Below are positions 44,221 to 55,700 of a stretch of DNA of 64,000 nucleotides, one piece after another. Numbering within the stretch: position 1 is the first letter of the stretch; every line of letters begins with the position of its first letter. The position numbers and the translations under genes are program-made. Under the pieces are notes generated by a model. That model saw only the letters and a list, made by a program, of their open reading frames with translations, had not been told where the DNA came from and ran no database searches. Source of the stretch: Isoetes taiwanensis (Eukaryota; Streptophyta; Lycopodiopsida; Isoetales; Isoetaceae); NCBI GenBank assembly GCA_021234155.1, contig JAJEKV010000053.1:674111-738110 (forward strand), in the 5' to 3' direction.

Positions 44221-46998
44221 TTAAGTGAAATGAAATGTTTTATTACATCCTTTAGAGACCTATCAGGTCTATAGAACGAGAAAGTACAAAGCACAATGTA
44301 TCACCATAATCATAAACCTCCTACTCCTCACTCCATATTTTTTACTTCCTTTTTCAAGCAAATACTTCTTTTCTGTAGCACCTCATCTATATAAGAACAC
44401 AAGTATTTTGTTGAGAGTCCTAAGAGCTCAACTAATGAACTTGCTTGTGTAGAGTATTGGAGTCTAATGTCTTCATAACACTTACAGTATAACAGGGTGT
44501 GCGCCTCATCTTCAATCATACCATCAGGACACAATTCACATATACGGTCAGCCCTTTCTATCCTCTGCCATCTTCCAGTGTCAATTTTCAAATAGTGTGA
44601 GCTCAAACGCATACGAGCAAGCAAATGCCTATTTGAGATAGATATATTCTCTGACAGGTATTTTGCTACCTGTAAAGACAGGTTAATAGATTGCTGGTAG
44701 AAAGACATCTTTACCTCTTGGACCGCGCTCCAGGTTTTAATTTGAAACTTATGACAAACCAGATCTCGTATTCTATCTCTCTTGCACACTAACTCATCTA
44801 CACTGATATTCCATTTCTGCAACCAACAAACTACATCATGGCACCAACCTTTATCCGTGGACGCTCTTTTAACTATACTGGGAAGGCGATCTTCACTTAA
44901 TGCATTGACCTTGAGCAAGTAAGAGGCAGTCTGAATCATTGCTTCTCCCTCAAGAGGCAGCATTCCCACTTCTGCAAGCATCATCGCATATGGCGTTTGC
45001 ATTTTCACCCCTAGCTCAGCGCGCAAAAATTTCTTTTGCAAATTCTCTACCTTTTTCCATAGCTTGGCCGTCAAGCTTGGAGCCCATACTTCACAACCAT
45101 ATAGTATAACTGTTTGTACAAGTGATCTATAAAGCTGCTTCTTCAAACCCCAATTCCAGAGATGGATTTTATGACATTGCTTTTGCATTGCACAAAGCGC
45201 CTTAAGCGCATTACTGTATCGCTGCTCTATGCATTCATCCCATAAGTAATTGCTACTAAAAATAATTCCCAAATACTTAAAAGATGTCACGGTTTCTAGT
45301 GGCATATCTCTGTAAGTAAAATCGTGTTTGCTCCTTGTGCCAACAATCATAACCTTCGTCTTCGTGGTGTTCACCCTTTGAGCAAAAGGTTGATAAGGCC
45401 TCAAGATGCCTTTCCAAATCCAGCTTTGTTCGCGCAAACAAAGCCACATCATCTGCATATAAAAGGAAGGAAGGAAGTTTATAAAAGGATGGCAATGACA
45501 TATGCCAGTAGCGGGGATCCGGCACCACCATGAAAAACGTCCCAATCTTCCAATTCATCAATAAAAATTCCAAATAGAGTGGGGGACAATGGGCAGCCCT
45601 GTTTCACGCCAATATTGCTTGCTATTCTTCCACTGGCACATTCTGACCAGGGATACGAAAGCTCTACTAGCACTTGCTCATACAAAACTTTAACAGCATG
45701 TCTGATGGTAACTGGAACATTCAATGCTTCCAATCTATCCCATAACTTCCCTCTTGGCACGGTATCAAAAGCGGTTTTAAAATCAACAAATGCAATAAAA
45801 ATAGGCTTCTTTTTACCTTTGACGCTCTCCACAATTACTCTCAATGTAACGAGCTGGTCTATGGTAGAATGTTTAGGTCTAAATCCAGCTTGTCCATGTG
45901 CTCTGACTCCATTTACCTCAGCCCACGTACTCAATTTAGATTCAACTATGTTCGCAAAGAGCTTAGCCTATAAATTACTCACCAAAATAGTCCTGTAATT
46001 GCTCACTACCTCTTTATCACCACCTTTATGAACTGGAACAACCCTATTAGATTGCCAAGTTTGTGGGAATCCCTCCACCAGTATCTTATTGAACATCTCT
46101 GTAATATAAGACACCCATTTTTCCCCTGCCCATTTGAGCATTTCGGCCACTAGACCACAGTTATCAGCAGCTTTTCCATTTGCTAAACACCCTATTCCAT
46201 TGCTTACATCCTCCTTTGTAAAAAAGTTTTCAACCTGTGCCTGTGATAAATGGGTTTCATTTACAAGCTCTTTTTTAAAATACAATGCTGCTATATGCTC
46301 AAGGAGAAGATCACCTCGGAAGTCTATGCATGGCTGCGCTTTCCTTTTTAACTTATGCCAGAATTTTCGTGGGTCTTGTACCCATTCATTTACAAAGCAT
46401 GAGTGCGCCTAAGGCTAAGATATACACGCTTTTCTTCACGACCAATTGCCTTATAGCGCTTATGTTGCCGGATTTTTATCTTCCTCTAATGCATCTAGAT
46501 ATCTCGGCGTGCGCGACTTTGCAATCTAAATCATACCAAAATTACCGCGGTAATCAGCTGCGTGCTCTATTATCGCGAAAACACTCCTTAGAAGCCTTTA
46601 ATAATGCATGCGTCATCAATGTGCTCATCACGTGCTCCGTGATACGTGTAGGCACCTCTCATGCTGCTCAAGCAACTCACGAAAAAATATCCGGCTTTTC
46701 TATAGTCCATGAGCATGGTTGACAATCTTTTCTCTCTTGAGTGCATTGAAGATGTGATCTCAAGAGAGGCGATAATCGGATGATGGTGCGATTACGCTTG
46801 TGCATCAAGATTTTGAATTCCTTAATTCTATGCACCTTTGTCCTCATTACATATTAAATAGTCAACAACACTTCTCCTTTACAAGTGCAAATATGGGTGC
46901 ACGGGAATTTACTTATGCCATTACATATTCTTAAATCAAAACTAGAACATTAAAGGCTAAGAGATGTCTACCCATAGAGGTGCTGACCCCTTAGTCTT
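44221..46998 (-). mobile_element. LINE-2, 5'-truncated
   Basis: The element is bounded by the AG-rich repeat on both sides. Its 3' end (left) is a run of ATTTC-like units at 44221-44240. On the minus strand it contains the endonuclease end (HHPIIASL at about 46780, replacing SDHxP), the linker WVQDPRKFWHKLKRKA near 46370, and the reverse transcriptase and C-terminal domain. Several frame breaks occur. Confidence 0.85.
44328..46285 (-). pseudogene. LINE-2 reverse transcriptase and C-terminal zinc domain
   Basis: 46285-45968 carries ANGKAADNCGLVAEMLKWAG and NRVVPVHKGGD. 45934-45479 carries GQAGFRPKHSTIDQL, FVDFKTAFDTVPRGKLW and GVKQGCPLSPTLFGIF. The frame 45573-45277 holds FLLYADDVALFARTK with catalytic YADD. 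The long frame 45545-44328 (405 codons) holds the thumb (TKTKVMIVG, FKYLGIIFSS), a helical stretch and a final CX2C...HX4C knuckle, CELCPDGMIEDEAHTLLYC. It is the least damaged retroelement frame here. Confidence 0.9.
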
Positions 46999-47085
46999 TA
47001 GAGAGAAAGTGAATGAGCTAGGCTAGAGAGAAAGTGAGCTAGGGCTAGAAAAAAAAAAAAAAAAAAAAAAAAAGAGAGAGAGGAA

Positions 47086-47300
47086 GAAGAAGTTATCAAT
47101 TGTTTGGGTATATGGTCTCACGGTCTCAAGGATAGTGATTCATGCATCCATATCAAATCCCTCACAGGAACCGGTTGTGAGATATGGAAACTTCGAGCAT
47201 CTACCAAAATTCAATATTTTAATAAAAATGTTTTAACCAATGCAACTAGCAAACTAAGCGTGCTTATTTTTGTCTGTTGAATCTATGTTTTTTTTTAATT
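47086..47300 (-). mobile_element. SINE unit 1, short form
   Basis: It is preceded by a long A run (47049-47076). It has the same left 100 bases and the same A-box-side end as the long units but lacks about 240 bp of body, as does 53927-54150. Confidence 0.6.
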
Positions 47301-48271
47301 ATGCAATTGCAAATTCAGCTTTGGGTAGAGTCAAGTAGAGTCAAGGGCTGAAGGGAATATGGAACAAGGGAATATTGAGCAGAATGGTTCTTTAAGTGTC
47401 TTATCTGAGAAATATGCACTCTTCATGGCAATTATCCCGAAATATGCACTCTTCATGAGATATGCACTCATGGCAATTTTGTTGGTGAGCAAGCTGAGCA
47501 AGGCATGTTTATCTTGCAATTATGGCAATTATGCAATTTCTTTGGCATGTTTGTATTACAAGGCATGTTTGTATTGTTTTGCTTTGGTTATGCAACTGAG
47601 CAATTGAGCACGACATGTTTGTCTTGTAGTCAATTCTAAGGCAATTGTCCATTAGGAGGTATTATCACGGACTTAGATCAAATGTCCATAGTGTGCACAT
47701 TTACCATTCGGAAGTGTCGACATGAGTATTCAATGGGGCCCTTGGTTTGCACATTGATTTTGAGAAATGGCAACATAACCAAGGTAAGAGTCTAATTCTA
47801 AAGATAAGGATTCTTGGAAAGCGACTTTTATTTTATCTTACTTGTGAGACCAAGTTTTGGCTCTAACTTGTAACACAAAGCCAATTACCAAATTGGTTGA
47901 CTTAAGGATTTTCCTTAATAATATGATAAGGTAAGGAGATAGCAGCTAATGTAAAGAGATTGTAACCTAAATTTTAGGGTGCGGCTCATATGCCCTACAT
48001 GGCGGGCATCATGAGATGATCATTCAATAGAAAATGCAAGGTTTTGGATACCTTAATCTTGAGCTACGCCTCGGCGATTCTGGATCCGCTTTGTTTCAAA
48101 GTTTTGGCGAGAAAGTGCAAGCGGTTGATTCTGAATCCGCTTTGTTTGAAGGTTTGGCCAAAAAGTGCAAGTTTGATTCCAATGTATGCGTGAAGCTTTG
48201 GGAATTGCTTGCGGCGTCTTTTCTCTATCCACATCTGTTAATATCGGATATTTTTGTAGCGATGCTCCAAT

Positions 48272-49010
48272 ACAAAAAGCTAGTAATGCCAAAATAAATG
48301 TGCACTTGGTGGGGGTTCAAACACGGCGGTGTATGTTAGCTTTGGGAGTTGGTTCTTGGGGTTATCACGATGATGATCCCCGGCGTGGTAGAACTTGTGC
48401 CTATCGTGTCCTCCACTTTAATACGCCATAAAGTTAAAACCACAATAATTTGTGAGTATGCACCGGTAAAAATTGGCTTCCATGTACCTTTGGGGCTGGT
48501 ATCTTTGATTCTTTTGGGTGAAAATGTTAGGCATAAAAATTACCAAAAAGTACTTTTTACCGTGCAAGTACATACTTGTATTTTAAAAAGTACCTAGACT
48601 ACAAGATTGAAAAATGTTCAAGACTTCATACATGTTGTAGGTACTTTGTGATCCTCAAATATATCATCATCTTTAACTAAAAAAACATGTAGGCCCCTGT
48701 GCAAAAATTTATTCCTGGCTAACTAGTTTTTTGCCCAGCGGATGTGTGGTGAGTTGGTATAGGCCTAGTAATGCCAAAATAAATGTGCACTTGGTTAGGG
48801 GTTCAAACCTGGCGGTGTATATTTAGCTTTGGGAGTTGGTTCTTGGGGTTATCGATGATGATCCCCGGCGTGGTAGAACTTGTGCCTATCATGTCCTCCA
48901 CTTTAATGCGCCATAAAGGGGATAACTCCACAATAATTGTGTGGTATGCACCCGGTAAAAATTGGCTTCCATGTACCTTTGGGGCTGGTATCTTTGATTC
49001 TTTGCCTAAA
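48272..49010 (+). mobile_element. SINE-like insertion with pol III boxes in copy A
   Basis: Two related segments (from about 48279 and from about 48735) share GTAATGCCAAAATAAATGTG and a downstream body. The second starts with GTGAGTTGGTATAGGC, an A-box-like block, followed by GGGGTTCAAACCTGG, a good B box. Its total length is about 270 bp. Copy B lacks this region, so it arrived after the A/B duplication or was lost from B. Confidence 0.55.
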
Positions 49011-49835
49011 AATGAAGGTATATATGCACAAAATGAGGACAAGGATCAGGATAATAAGCGAGGTTCTTGCTATTTTTTGAATTATATGATATGTATCTTT
49101 GCGTTTTCAAATGATTTAGTCGGGGATTTTTGAACTTGTAGGGACTTTCAGGTTGTGCAAAAAGCCATCCATGCTTGGATCTTAGCTTTAAAGCGTTCTT
49201 ATTTGACCTTAAACCTAGGTTACAATAAAAGATTTTTAAGCCTTGCATGAATCTGTTGCATGAGCTTTGATATATGTTTCGATGCCAATATGTTCCATGG
49301 TATTTGGCATTTGGATATGCAAAAGGAAGGGCACTGAATCGGATCCGATATCTATTGGGGCCCCACAATATTTATGCACATTGATGTGTATTAGAAATTG
49401 ACATTTGTTTGAGCCTAAAATGAAGGTATATATGCACAAAATGAGGACAAGGATCGGATAATAAGCGAGTTCTTGCTATTTTTTGAGAATTATATGATAT
49501 GTATCTGCGTTTTCAAATGATTTCGTCCGGGGATTTTGAACTTGTAGGGACTTTCCCGGTTGTGTAAGAAAGCCATCCATGCTTGGATCTTAGCTTTAGA
49601 AAGCGTTCTTATTTGACCTTAAACCTAGGTTACAATAAAAGATTTTTTAGCCTTGCATGAATCTGTGTGTGAGCTTTGATATATGTTTCGATTACTTAAT
49701 ATGTTCCATGGTATTTGGCATTTGGATATGCAAAGAAGGGCCACTGAATCGGGCCCACGATATCTATTAGGACTGCCCACAATATTTATGCACATTGATG
49801 TGTATTAGCAGAAATTGACATTTGTTTGAGCATTT
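49011..49835. repeat. tandem duplication, about 408-bp unit
   Basis: Both copies begin AATGAAGGTATATATGCAC and end near TGATGTGTATTAG(CAG)AAATT. Copy B has a single version at 52285-52690. Confidence 0.85.
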
Positions 49836-50527
49836 GCATAATGTTTCTCCTTTTATTCTTTTAGTTAAATCGGCTAGAAGGGCAAAAGGCACAATGGGTG
49901 TCGGAGGATGGTGAAAATCCCAATGTACCTTTTGGCCCTTGCTGAAAATCCCTTTGTTCCTTTTGCGTTTTAGTTGGATTTGGGTGGAAGAATGATAGAT
50001 GTTGGAAGAATTAAGTAGTGACAAACAATCTTGATAGTGGCATGGGCATCTACATGATGGCTACAATTGTCAATAAGACATTTTGGTTTATTTCTCTCAC
50101 TTTAGATTACGGTTCTTGGCTTATAGACCAAGCGGAATACATATCTGAGAATTTGTATCTTCTTTGAAAATCTAGTGTAGTAAGTACAAAGGCCACAAAG
50201 TGTCCAAATACTCTTAGGGTAGAGTCTTACCATGCATAGGGGAATATATCGGTTTTAAAAAAGTTGAGAGATGCTAGTGCTATACAAATGGTTTCTATTG
50301 AAATAAAATGCTAGTTGTCGGATGTAAACTTTGACCATGTGAATATATAAAAAGCGTACAAAGTTATTTAAGTGCTATTTGGACCCGATGTTATGGCTGA
50401 GTAAAATGGGTAAAAAGATAATATCTTTGGATAGACTCGGGCCGGTAGTAGGATGATAATATTACCAAGGGATTGGCCAGAGGTAAATGCAGTCTAGGTT
50501 AACTAGTTCGGTAGGCTTTTTTTTTTA

Positions 50528-51269
50528 GACAATTCATTACAGGAGATATCCGTGTGTTGTCTTTACCATTTCTATTTATGCAGTATTTATGTAATCCTAA
50601 GCTTATACTTAGGAAAAGTATTGATATCACGGCGTCGCGTCATATGTTAGTGGATGATAGAAATTATAAATTAATGATGGAAACATCACCTGATGTTTTT
50701 ATGTTTGTTAGGGCGAAGAGGAGAATCGTAATGTTACCTCCAACATGGATAGCTGCAAACTATGCACAACAATAATGTTGGCCATTAGGCTACTTTACAT
50801 ATGCAAGTTGGCTGCGGTTGGCTATATAATTATGTCAAAGCGACAACAGTCTTTGCTCTAGTTTACGGAAAACTCCATTAATATGGATGCATATTCTCGG
50901 TTGGTTATGCCAATTTGCTATGCAATTTCATTTACGTGGGCTTCGTGAATGACCCGCAATTCGATTCAAGTTTGAGAGCAAAAGTATTGTTGCTAATATT
51001 GGCGGTAGCACATTCATTGAACTAAAAATTGGGGCTTTTGCAAAACAATCGTCCAATGGATTGCAATATGGTACCTGCGATAGTCTTTGCAACTCATGAA
51101 CATCCATTAATCAAGGTATGTTGACTTTTTCAAAACATTTTCTATAAATTTGCTATCAAAGTTATGGGATGAGGCATAACCTGGCGTGGCGGTGGGGTTT
51201 ACCATCCCCATCAGTCCTGAAAATAGAATTAAGGTGTGTTAGCCCTCATTCCACGGTGGGTGGTAGGGT
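50528..51269. other. unique spacer between the large direct repeats
   Basis: A frame of 73 codons (50554-50775) has no recognised family. No primer-binding site was found after copy A. A G-rich stretch (GGTGGGTGGTAGGG) lies just before copy B. Confidence 0.4.
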
Positions 51270-53433
51270 TTTATTATCATGCAATTGCAAATTTACTTTG
51301 GGTAGAGTCAAGTAGAGTCAAGGGCACGAAGGGAATATGGAACAAGGGAATATTGAATAGGAATGGTTCTTTAAGTGTCTTATCACGAGAAATATGCACT
51401 CTTCATGGCAATTATCACGAGAACTATGCACTCTTCATGAAATATGCACTCATGGCAATTTTGTTGGGTGGCTGGCCCGAAAGCAAGGCATGTTTGTATT
51501 GCAATTATGGCAATTATGCAATTTTGGCGGCATGTTTGTATTGCAAGGCATGTTTGTATTGTTTTGTTGGTTATGCAAGCCGAGCAATTGAACCGCGGCA
51601 TGTTTGTCTTGTAGTCAATTCTAAGGCAATTGTCCATTAGGAGGTATTATCACGGACTTAGATCAAATGTCCATAGTGTGCACATTTACCATTAGGAAGT
51701 GTCGACATGAGTATTCAATGGGGCCCTTGGTTGCACATTGATTTTGAGAAATGGCAACATAACCAAGGTAAGAGTCTAATTCTAAAGATAAGGATTCTTG
51801 GAAAGCGACTTTTATTTTATCTTACCTTGAGACCAGTTTTGGCTTAACACAAAACCAATTACCAAAGCTAGTTGACTTAGCAGGATTTTCCTTAATAATA
51901 TGATAAGGTAAGGGGATAGCAGCTAGCGTAAAAAGAGATTGTAACCTAAATTTTTAGGGTGCGGCTCATATGCCCTACATGGCGGGCATCATGAGATGAT
52001 CATTCAATAGAAAATGCAAGGTTTTGGATACCTTAATCTTGAGCTCTTGCCTATAGCGGCCGATTGGATAAAGCTTTGTTTCAAAGTTTTGGCGAGAAAG
52101 TGCAAGCGGCGGTTACAGATCGCTTTGTTTGAAGGTTTGGCCAAAAGTGCAAGTTTGATTCCAATGTATGCGTGAAGCTTTGGGAATTGCTTGTGCGGCG
52201 TCTTTTCTCTATCCACATGTTAATATCCGGATATTTTGTAGCGGTGCTCAATACAAAAAAGCTTTGAGGATGCCATCTTGAGCAAATGAAGGTATATATG
52301 CACAAAATGAGGACAAGGATCCGGACAAGGATCGGATAATAAGCAGTTCTTGCTATTTTTGAATTATATGATATGTATCTTTGCGTTTTCCAAATGATTT
52401 ATTTCGGGGATTTTGAACTTGTAGGGACTTTCCGGTTGTGCAAAGCCATCCATGCTTGGATCTTAGCTTTAAAAGCGTTCTTGTTTGACCTTAAACCTAG
52501 GTTTACAATAAAAGATTTTTAAGCCTTGCATGAATCTGTGTATGAGCTTTGATATATGTTTCGATTACTTAATATGTTCCATGGTATTTGGCATTTGGAT
52601 ATGCAAAAAAGGGCCACAGATCCGGACTGATATCTATTAGGTGCCCACAATATTTATGCACATTGATGTGTATTACTTGAATTGACATTTGCATAATGTT
52701 TCTCCTTTTATTCTTTTAGTTAAATCGGCTAGAAGGGCAAAGGCACAATGGGTATCGAGAGATGAGGCCAGAAAATCCCAATGTACCTTTGGCCCTTGCC
52801 ACGATGCGATTTCCCCGCTAACGGGGGTATTGGTTGAGCTGCCAGTGCGTGATTTTCTTCCCATTGTTCCTTTTGCGTTTTTTTTTAGTTGGATTTGGTT
52901 GGAAGAATGATGGAGTGTTGGAAGAATTAAGTAGGTGACAAACAATTTTGATAGTGGCATGGGCATCTACATGATGGCTACAATTGTCAATAAGACATTT
53001 TGGTTTATTTCTCTCACTTTAGATTACGGTTCTTGGCTTATAGACCAAGCGGAATACATATCTGAGAATTTGTATCTTCTTTGAAAATCTAGTCGCGGTA
53101 AGTACAAAGGCCACAAAGTGTCAAATACTCTTAGGAGTAGAGTCTTACCATGCATGGGGGGAATATCTGGTTTTTAAAATAAGTTGAGAGATGCTAGTGC
53201 TATACAAATGGTTTCTATTGAAATAAAATGCTAGTTGTCGGATGTAAACTTTGACCATGTGAATATATAAAAATTGTACAAAGTTATTTAAGTGCTATTT
53301 GAATGGATGTTATGGGTGAGTAAAATGGGTAAAAAGATACTATCTTTGGATAGACTCGGGCCATAGTAGGATGATAATATTACAAGGGATTGGCCAGAGG
53401 TAAATGTACAGTCTAGGTTAACTAGTTCGGTAG

Positions 53434-53440
<7 letters not shown>
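51270..53440. repeat. large direct repeat, copy B
   Basis: Pair of copy A, ending at CTAGTTCGGTAGGC and a T run of about 29 that continues into SINE unit 2. Differences from copy A are mostly indels of 1-6 bases. Confidence 0.88.
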
Positions 53441-53445
<5 letters not shown>

Positions 53446-53466
<21 letters not shown>

Positions 53467-54735
53467 GATAAGCTATTCAATTGTTTTGGGGGTATGGTCT
53501 ATGGTCTCAAGGATAGTGATTCATGCATCCATACAAATCCCCACAGAACCCCTATTATCGTGGTACATATTCTAAGCGAGGTGCACCACGGACTACCTCA
53601 ATCATTGGATCTGTCCATCATATGGCCCAGTCGTTATGTTGGGGCTACGGATGCCTCTTGTTTTAGACAATGGTCATTTATGACTAGGGGCACCTATAAT
53701 TTTAAAATATGGAATCTGAGATCTTCTAAGGTTTTGGAATATGAAATCACCCGGGACTCACCTCTATACAAGTTCACCTAACATTTTTTGAATTTGAGAT
53801 ATGGAGACTCAAACCTCCAAACCTCCACTAAAGAATTGATATCTTAATAAGAATGCTTTAACCAATGCAACCAACAAACTAACATGCTTATTTTATCTGT
53901 TGAACCTATGTTTCTTTTTTTTTTTTAATGATAAGCTATTCAATTGTTTTGAAGGTATGGTCTATGAATTAGAAGGATAGTGATTTGTGCATCCATATCA
54001 AATCCCACGGAACCACGTTATGAGATCTGAGCTTCGAGCATCTACCAAAAAATTGATATCTAAAAAAAAGCTTTAACAATGCAAACCACAAACTAAGCGT
54101 GCTTACTTTGTCTAATCCATCGAATCTATGTTTTCCTTTTTTTCTTTTTAAATGATAAGCTATTAGGTTGTTTTGGGGGTATAGTTGTTAAAAAAACTAT
54201 TCTATTCTATTCTATTCTACTCTATTCTATGGACTCAAGAATAGTAATTCATACATCCATATCAAATCCCTCTAGAACCCCCTTGTTATTGTGCTACATA
54301 TTCTAAATGAGGTGCACCTGGACTACCTCATTTGTGGGATCTGTTCATTCTATGGCCCACATCGTTGGGTTGGGCTTCTTTTTTGATTATGGTCATTTAT
54401 GACAGGGGAGCCTACAATTTTGAAATAAAAAATGAGTTCTCCTAAGGTTTTGGAATATGAAATCGAGGACTCATCTCTATACAAGTTCACCTAACATTTT
54501 TAATTTGAGATATGGAGACTTCGAACCTCCACAAAAAAAATTCGACATCTTAATAAGAATGCTTTAACCAATACAACCATCAAACTAAGCGTTATTTGTT
54601 TTAGGTTGTTGAATCTATATTTTTTTTTCTTTTTAATGATAAGCTATTCAATTGTTTTGGGGGTATGGTCTATGATCCACAAGGATCATCCATATCAGAC
54701 CCTCACGGAACCTTTGTTATTGTGCTACATATTAG
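53446..54735 (-). mobile_element. tandem array of tRNA-derived SINE units 2-5
   Basis: Unit starts (AATGATAAGCTATT, the 3' end in element orientation) lie at 53464, 53927, 54151 and 54634, giving lengths of 463, 224 and 483 and a partial last unit. Each unit is preceded by a T run, that is, a poly(A) tail on the minus strand. On the minus strand a B box, GGTTCGAAGTCTCC (54514-54530 in unit 4), lies about 40 nt after an A-box-like GGTTGTATTGGTTAAAGC. Unit 3 is the short form. A (TATTC)n stretch sits at 54196-54230. Confidence 0.65.
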
Positions 54736-55700
54736 CGTGTGTAAAAAAAGCTTTGTTACAAAAAAGGGAACTTTTTAACCCTAAGTTCAAAAGTAGAGAA
54801 GAGATAAAACCATAATGAAGAAACAAATAAGTTGCTTGAACCATTTTGGATATATATCACAAACATCATAAACATTATTGTATGGCAGGTGTATATTTTA
54901 AATGCTAGTTTTTCCCTCGAAAACCCTTAGAAAATGGGGGATTTTTAATTCACGGTAGTAAAATTAGCACTACTAAGGCGATGCACCTACTATTTGGCAT
55001 CTATTGTTACACTAGTTATGGTGCCGTTGTTCTTTTACTCATAACGAAAAGGCGGTTGTTTTATTGTTAGCCGGCATAAATAATGTGCCTTGGTGAGGCC
55101 GAGGGTAATGTAAAACGGTTGCCATTATGAAATTTGGGTGGTCTAATGTGGTTAAAGTGGTTTGTGGAAGTATATATTATAGATGCGAAATGAGTAGTTG
55201 TTATTGATTTAGGAGTAGGATTAAGGAACAACAAAGAAGATCACACTTGCTACAGATAGACTCTTGAGTGGATCTCAATGTTCTCTATATCTTTGAATAA
55301 CCCAAGAGCATGAGATCAAGAATATGAAAGATGTATCTTATCAAAGAACATGATTTGATCGTCGTTCAACATCTCTAATGTTATATGTATTTCATAAAGA
55401 TTGACTAAAGGGCATTATGGAATTGTGGCACTTAAAATGATAAACACAATTCGATTTGATTGGAGTTTGAATTGTATTGACTTGCCCCATTTGAAATGAC
55501 CTTTTGAACACTCATCAAACCCATCTCTTGCACCCTTCTTCCCTTCAATTTCCGTTTCATTTTGTTAGTTTTCATCCTTCGATTAAGGCATGGTGTCAAA
55601 ATATTTATCGAACAAATTTTTGCGAGGATTTGAGAACATGGAAGCATTTAACGTTGGATGGTGCCTTCTCTTCTGCTCCATATTTATGCGACCAAAGCAA
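54736..55700. other. intergenic
   Basis: No gene was recognised. CACTACTAAGGCG near 54970 resembles the CACTA terminus at 55701 and may be another element end. A short coding-like stretch at about 55550-55690 (HPSIKAWCQNIYRTNF) has no known family. Confidence 0.3.

Larger units (their letters stand above)
34147..47085 (-). mobile_element. LINE-1: near-full-length LINE, twice interrupted
   Basis: On the minus strand it runs from a 5' minisatellite (about 47.05 and 44.2-43.96 kb) through ORF1, endonuclease and reverse transcriptase to a 3' end with (TATTC)n at 34147-34170. It was cut by copia element 2 (36690-41526) and by LINE-2 (44221-46998). Without them it is about 5.3 kb. Joining 41531 to 36684 restores a continuous reading across the copia site. 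It sits at the poly(A) junction between SINE units. Confidence 0.82.
47300..50527. repeat. large direct repeat, copy A
   Basis: It matches 51270-53440 (copy B) over its length, starting at TGCAATTGCAAATT and ending at CTAGTTCGGTAGGC plus a T run. It is longer than B because of a SINE-like insertion (48272-49010) and an internal tandem duplication of about 408 bp (from 49011 and from 49417). No coding sequence was recognised. Confidence 0.88.

Noticed and set aside
47300-53440. Classical LTR retrotransposon
   Set aside because: The large direct repeats lack TG...CA ends, and no primer-binding site, polypurine tract or gag-pol was found in the 740-bp spacer.
53800-53875. Genuine tRNA gene
   Set aside because: The T-arm and B box are convincing, but no acceptor stem or anticodon arm can be folded, and the sequence is part of a repeated poly(A)-tailed unit.
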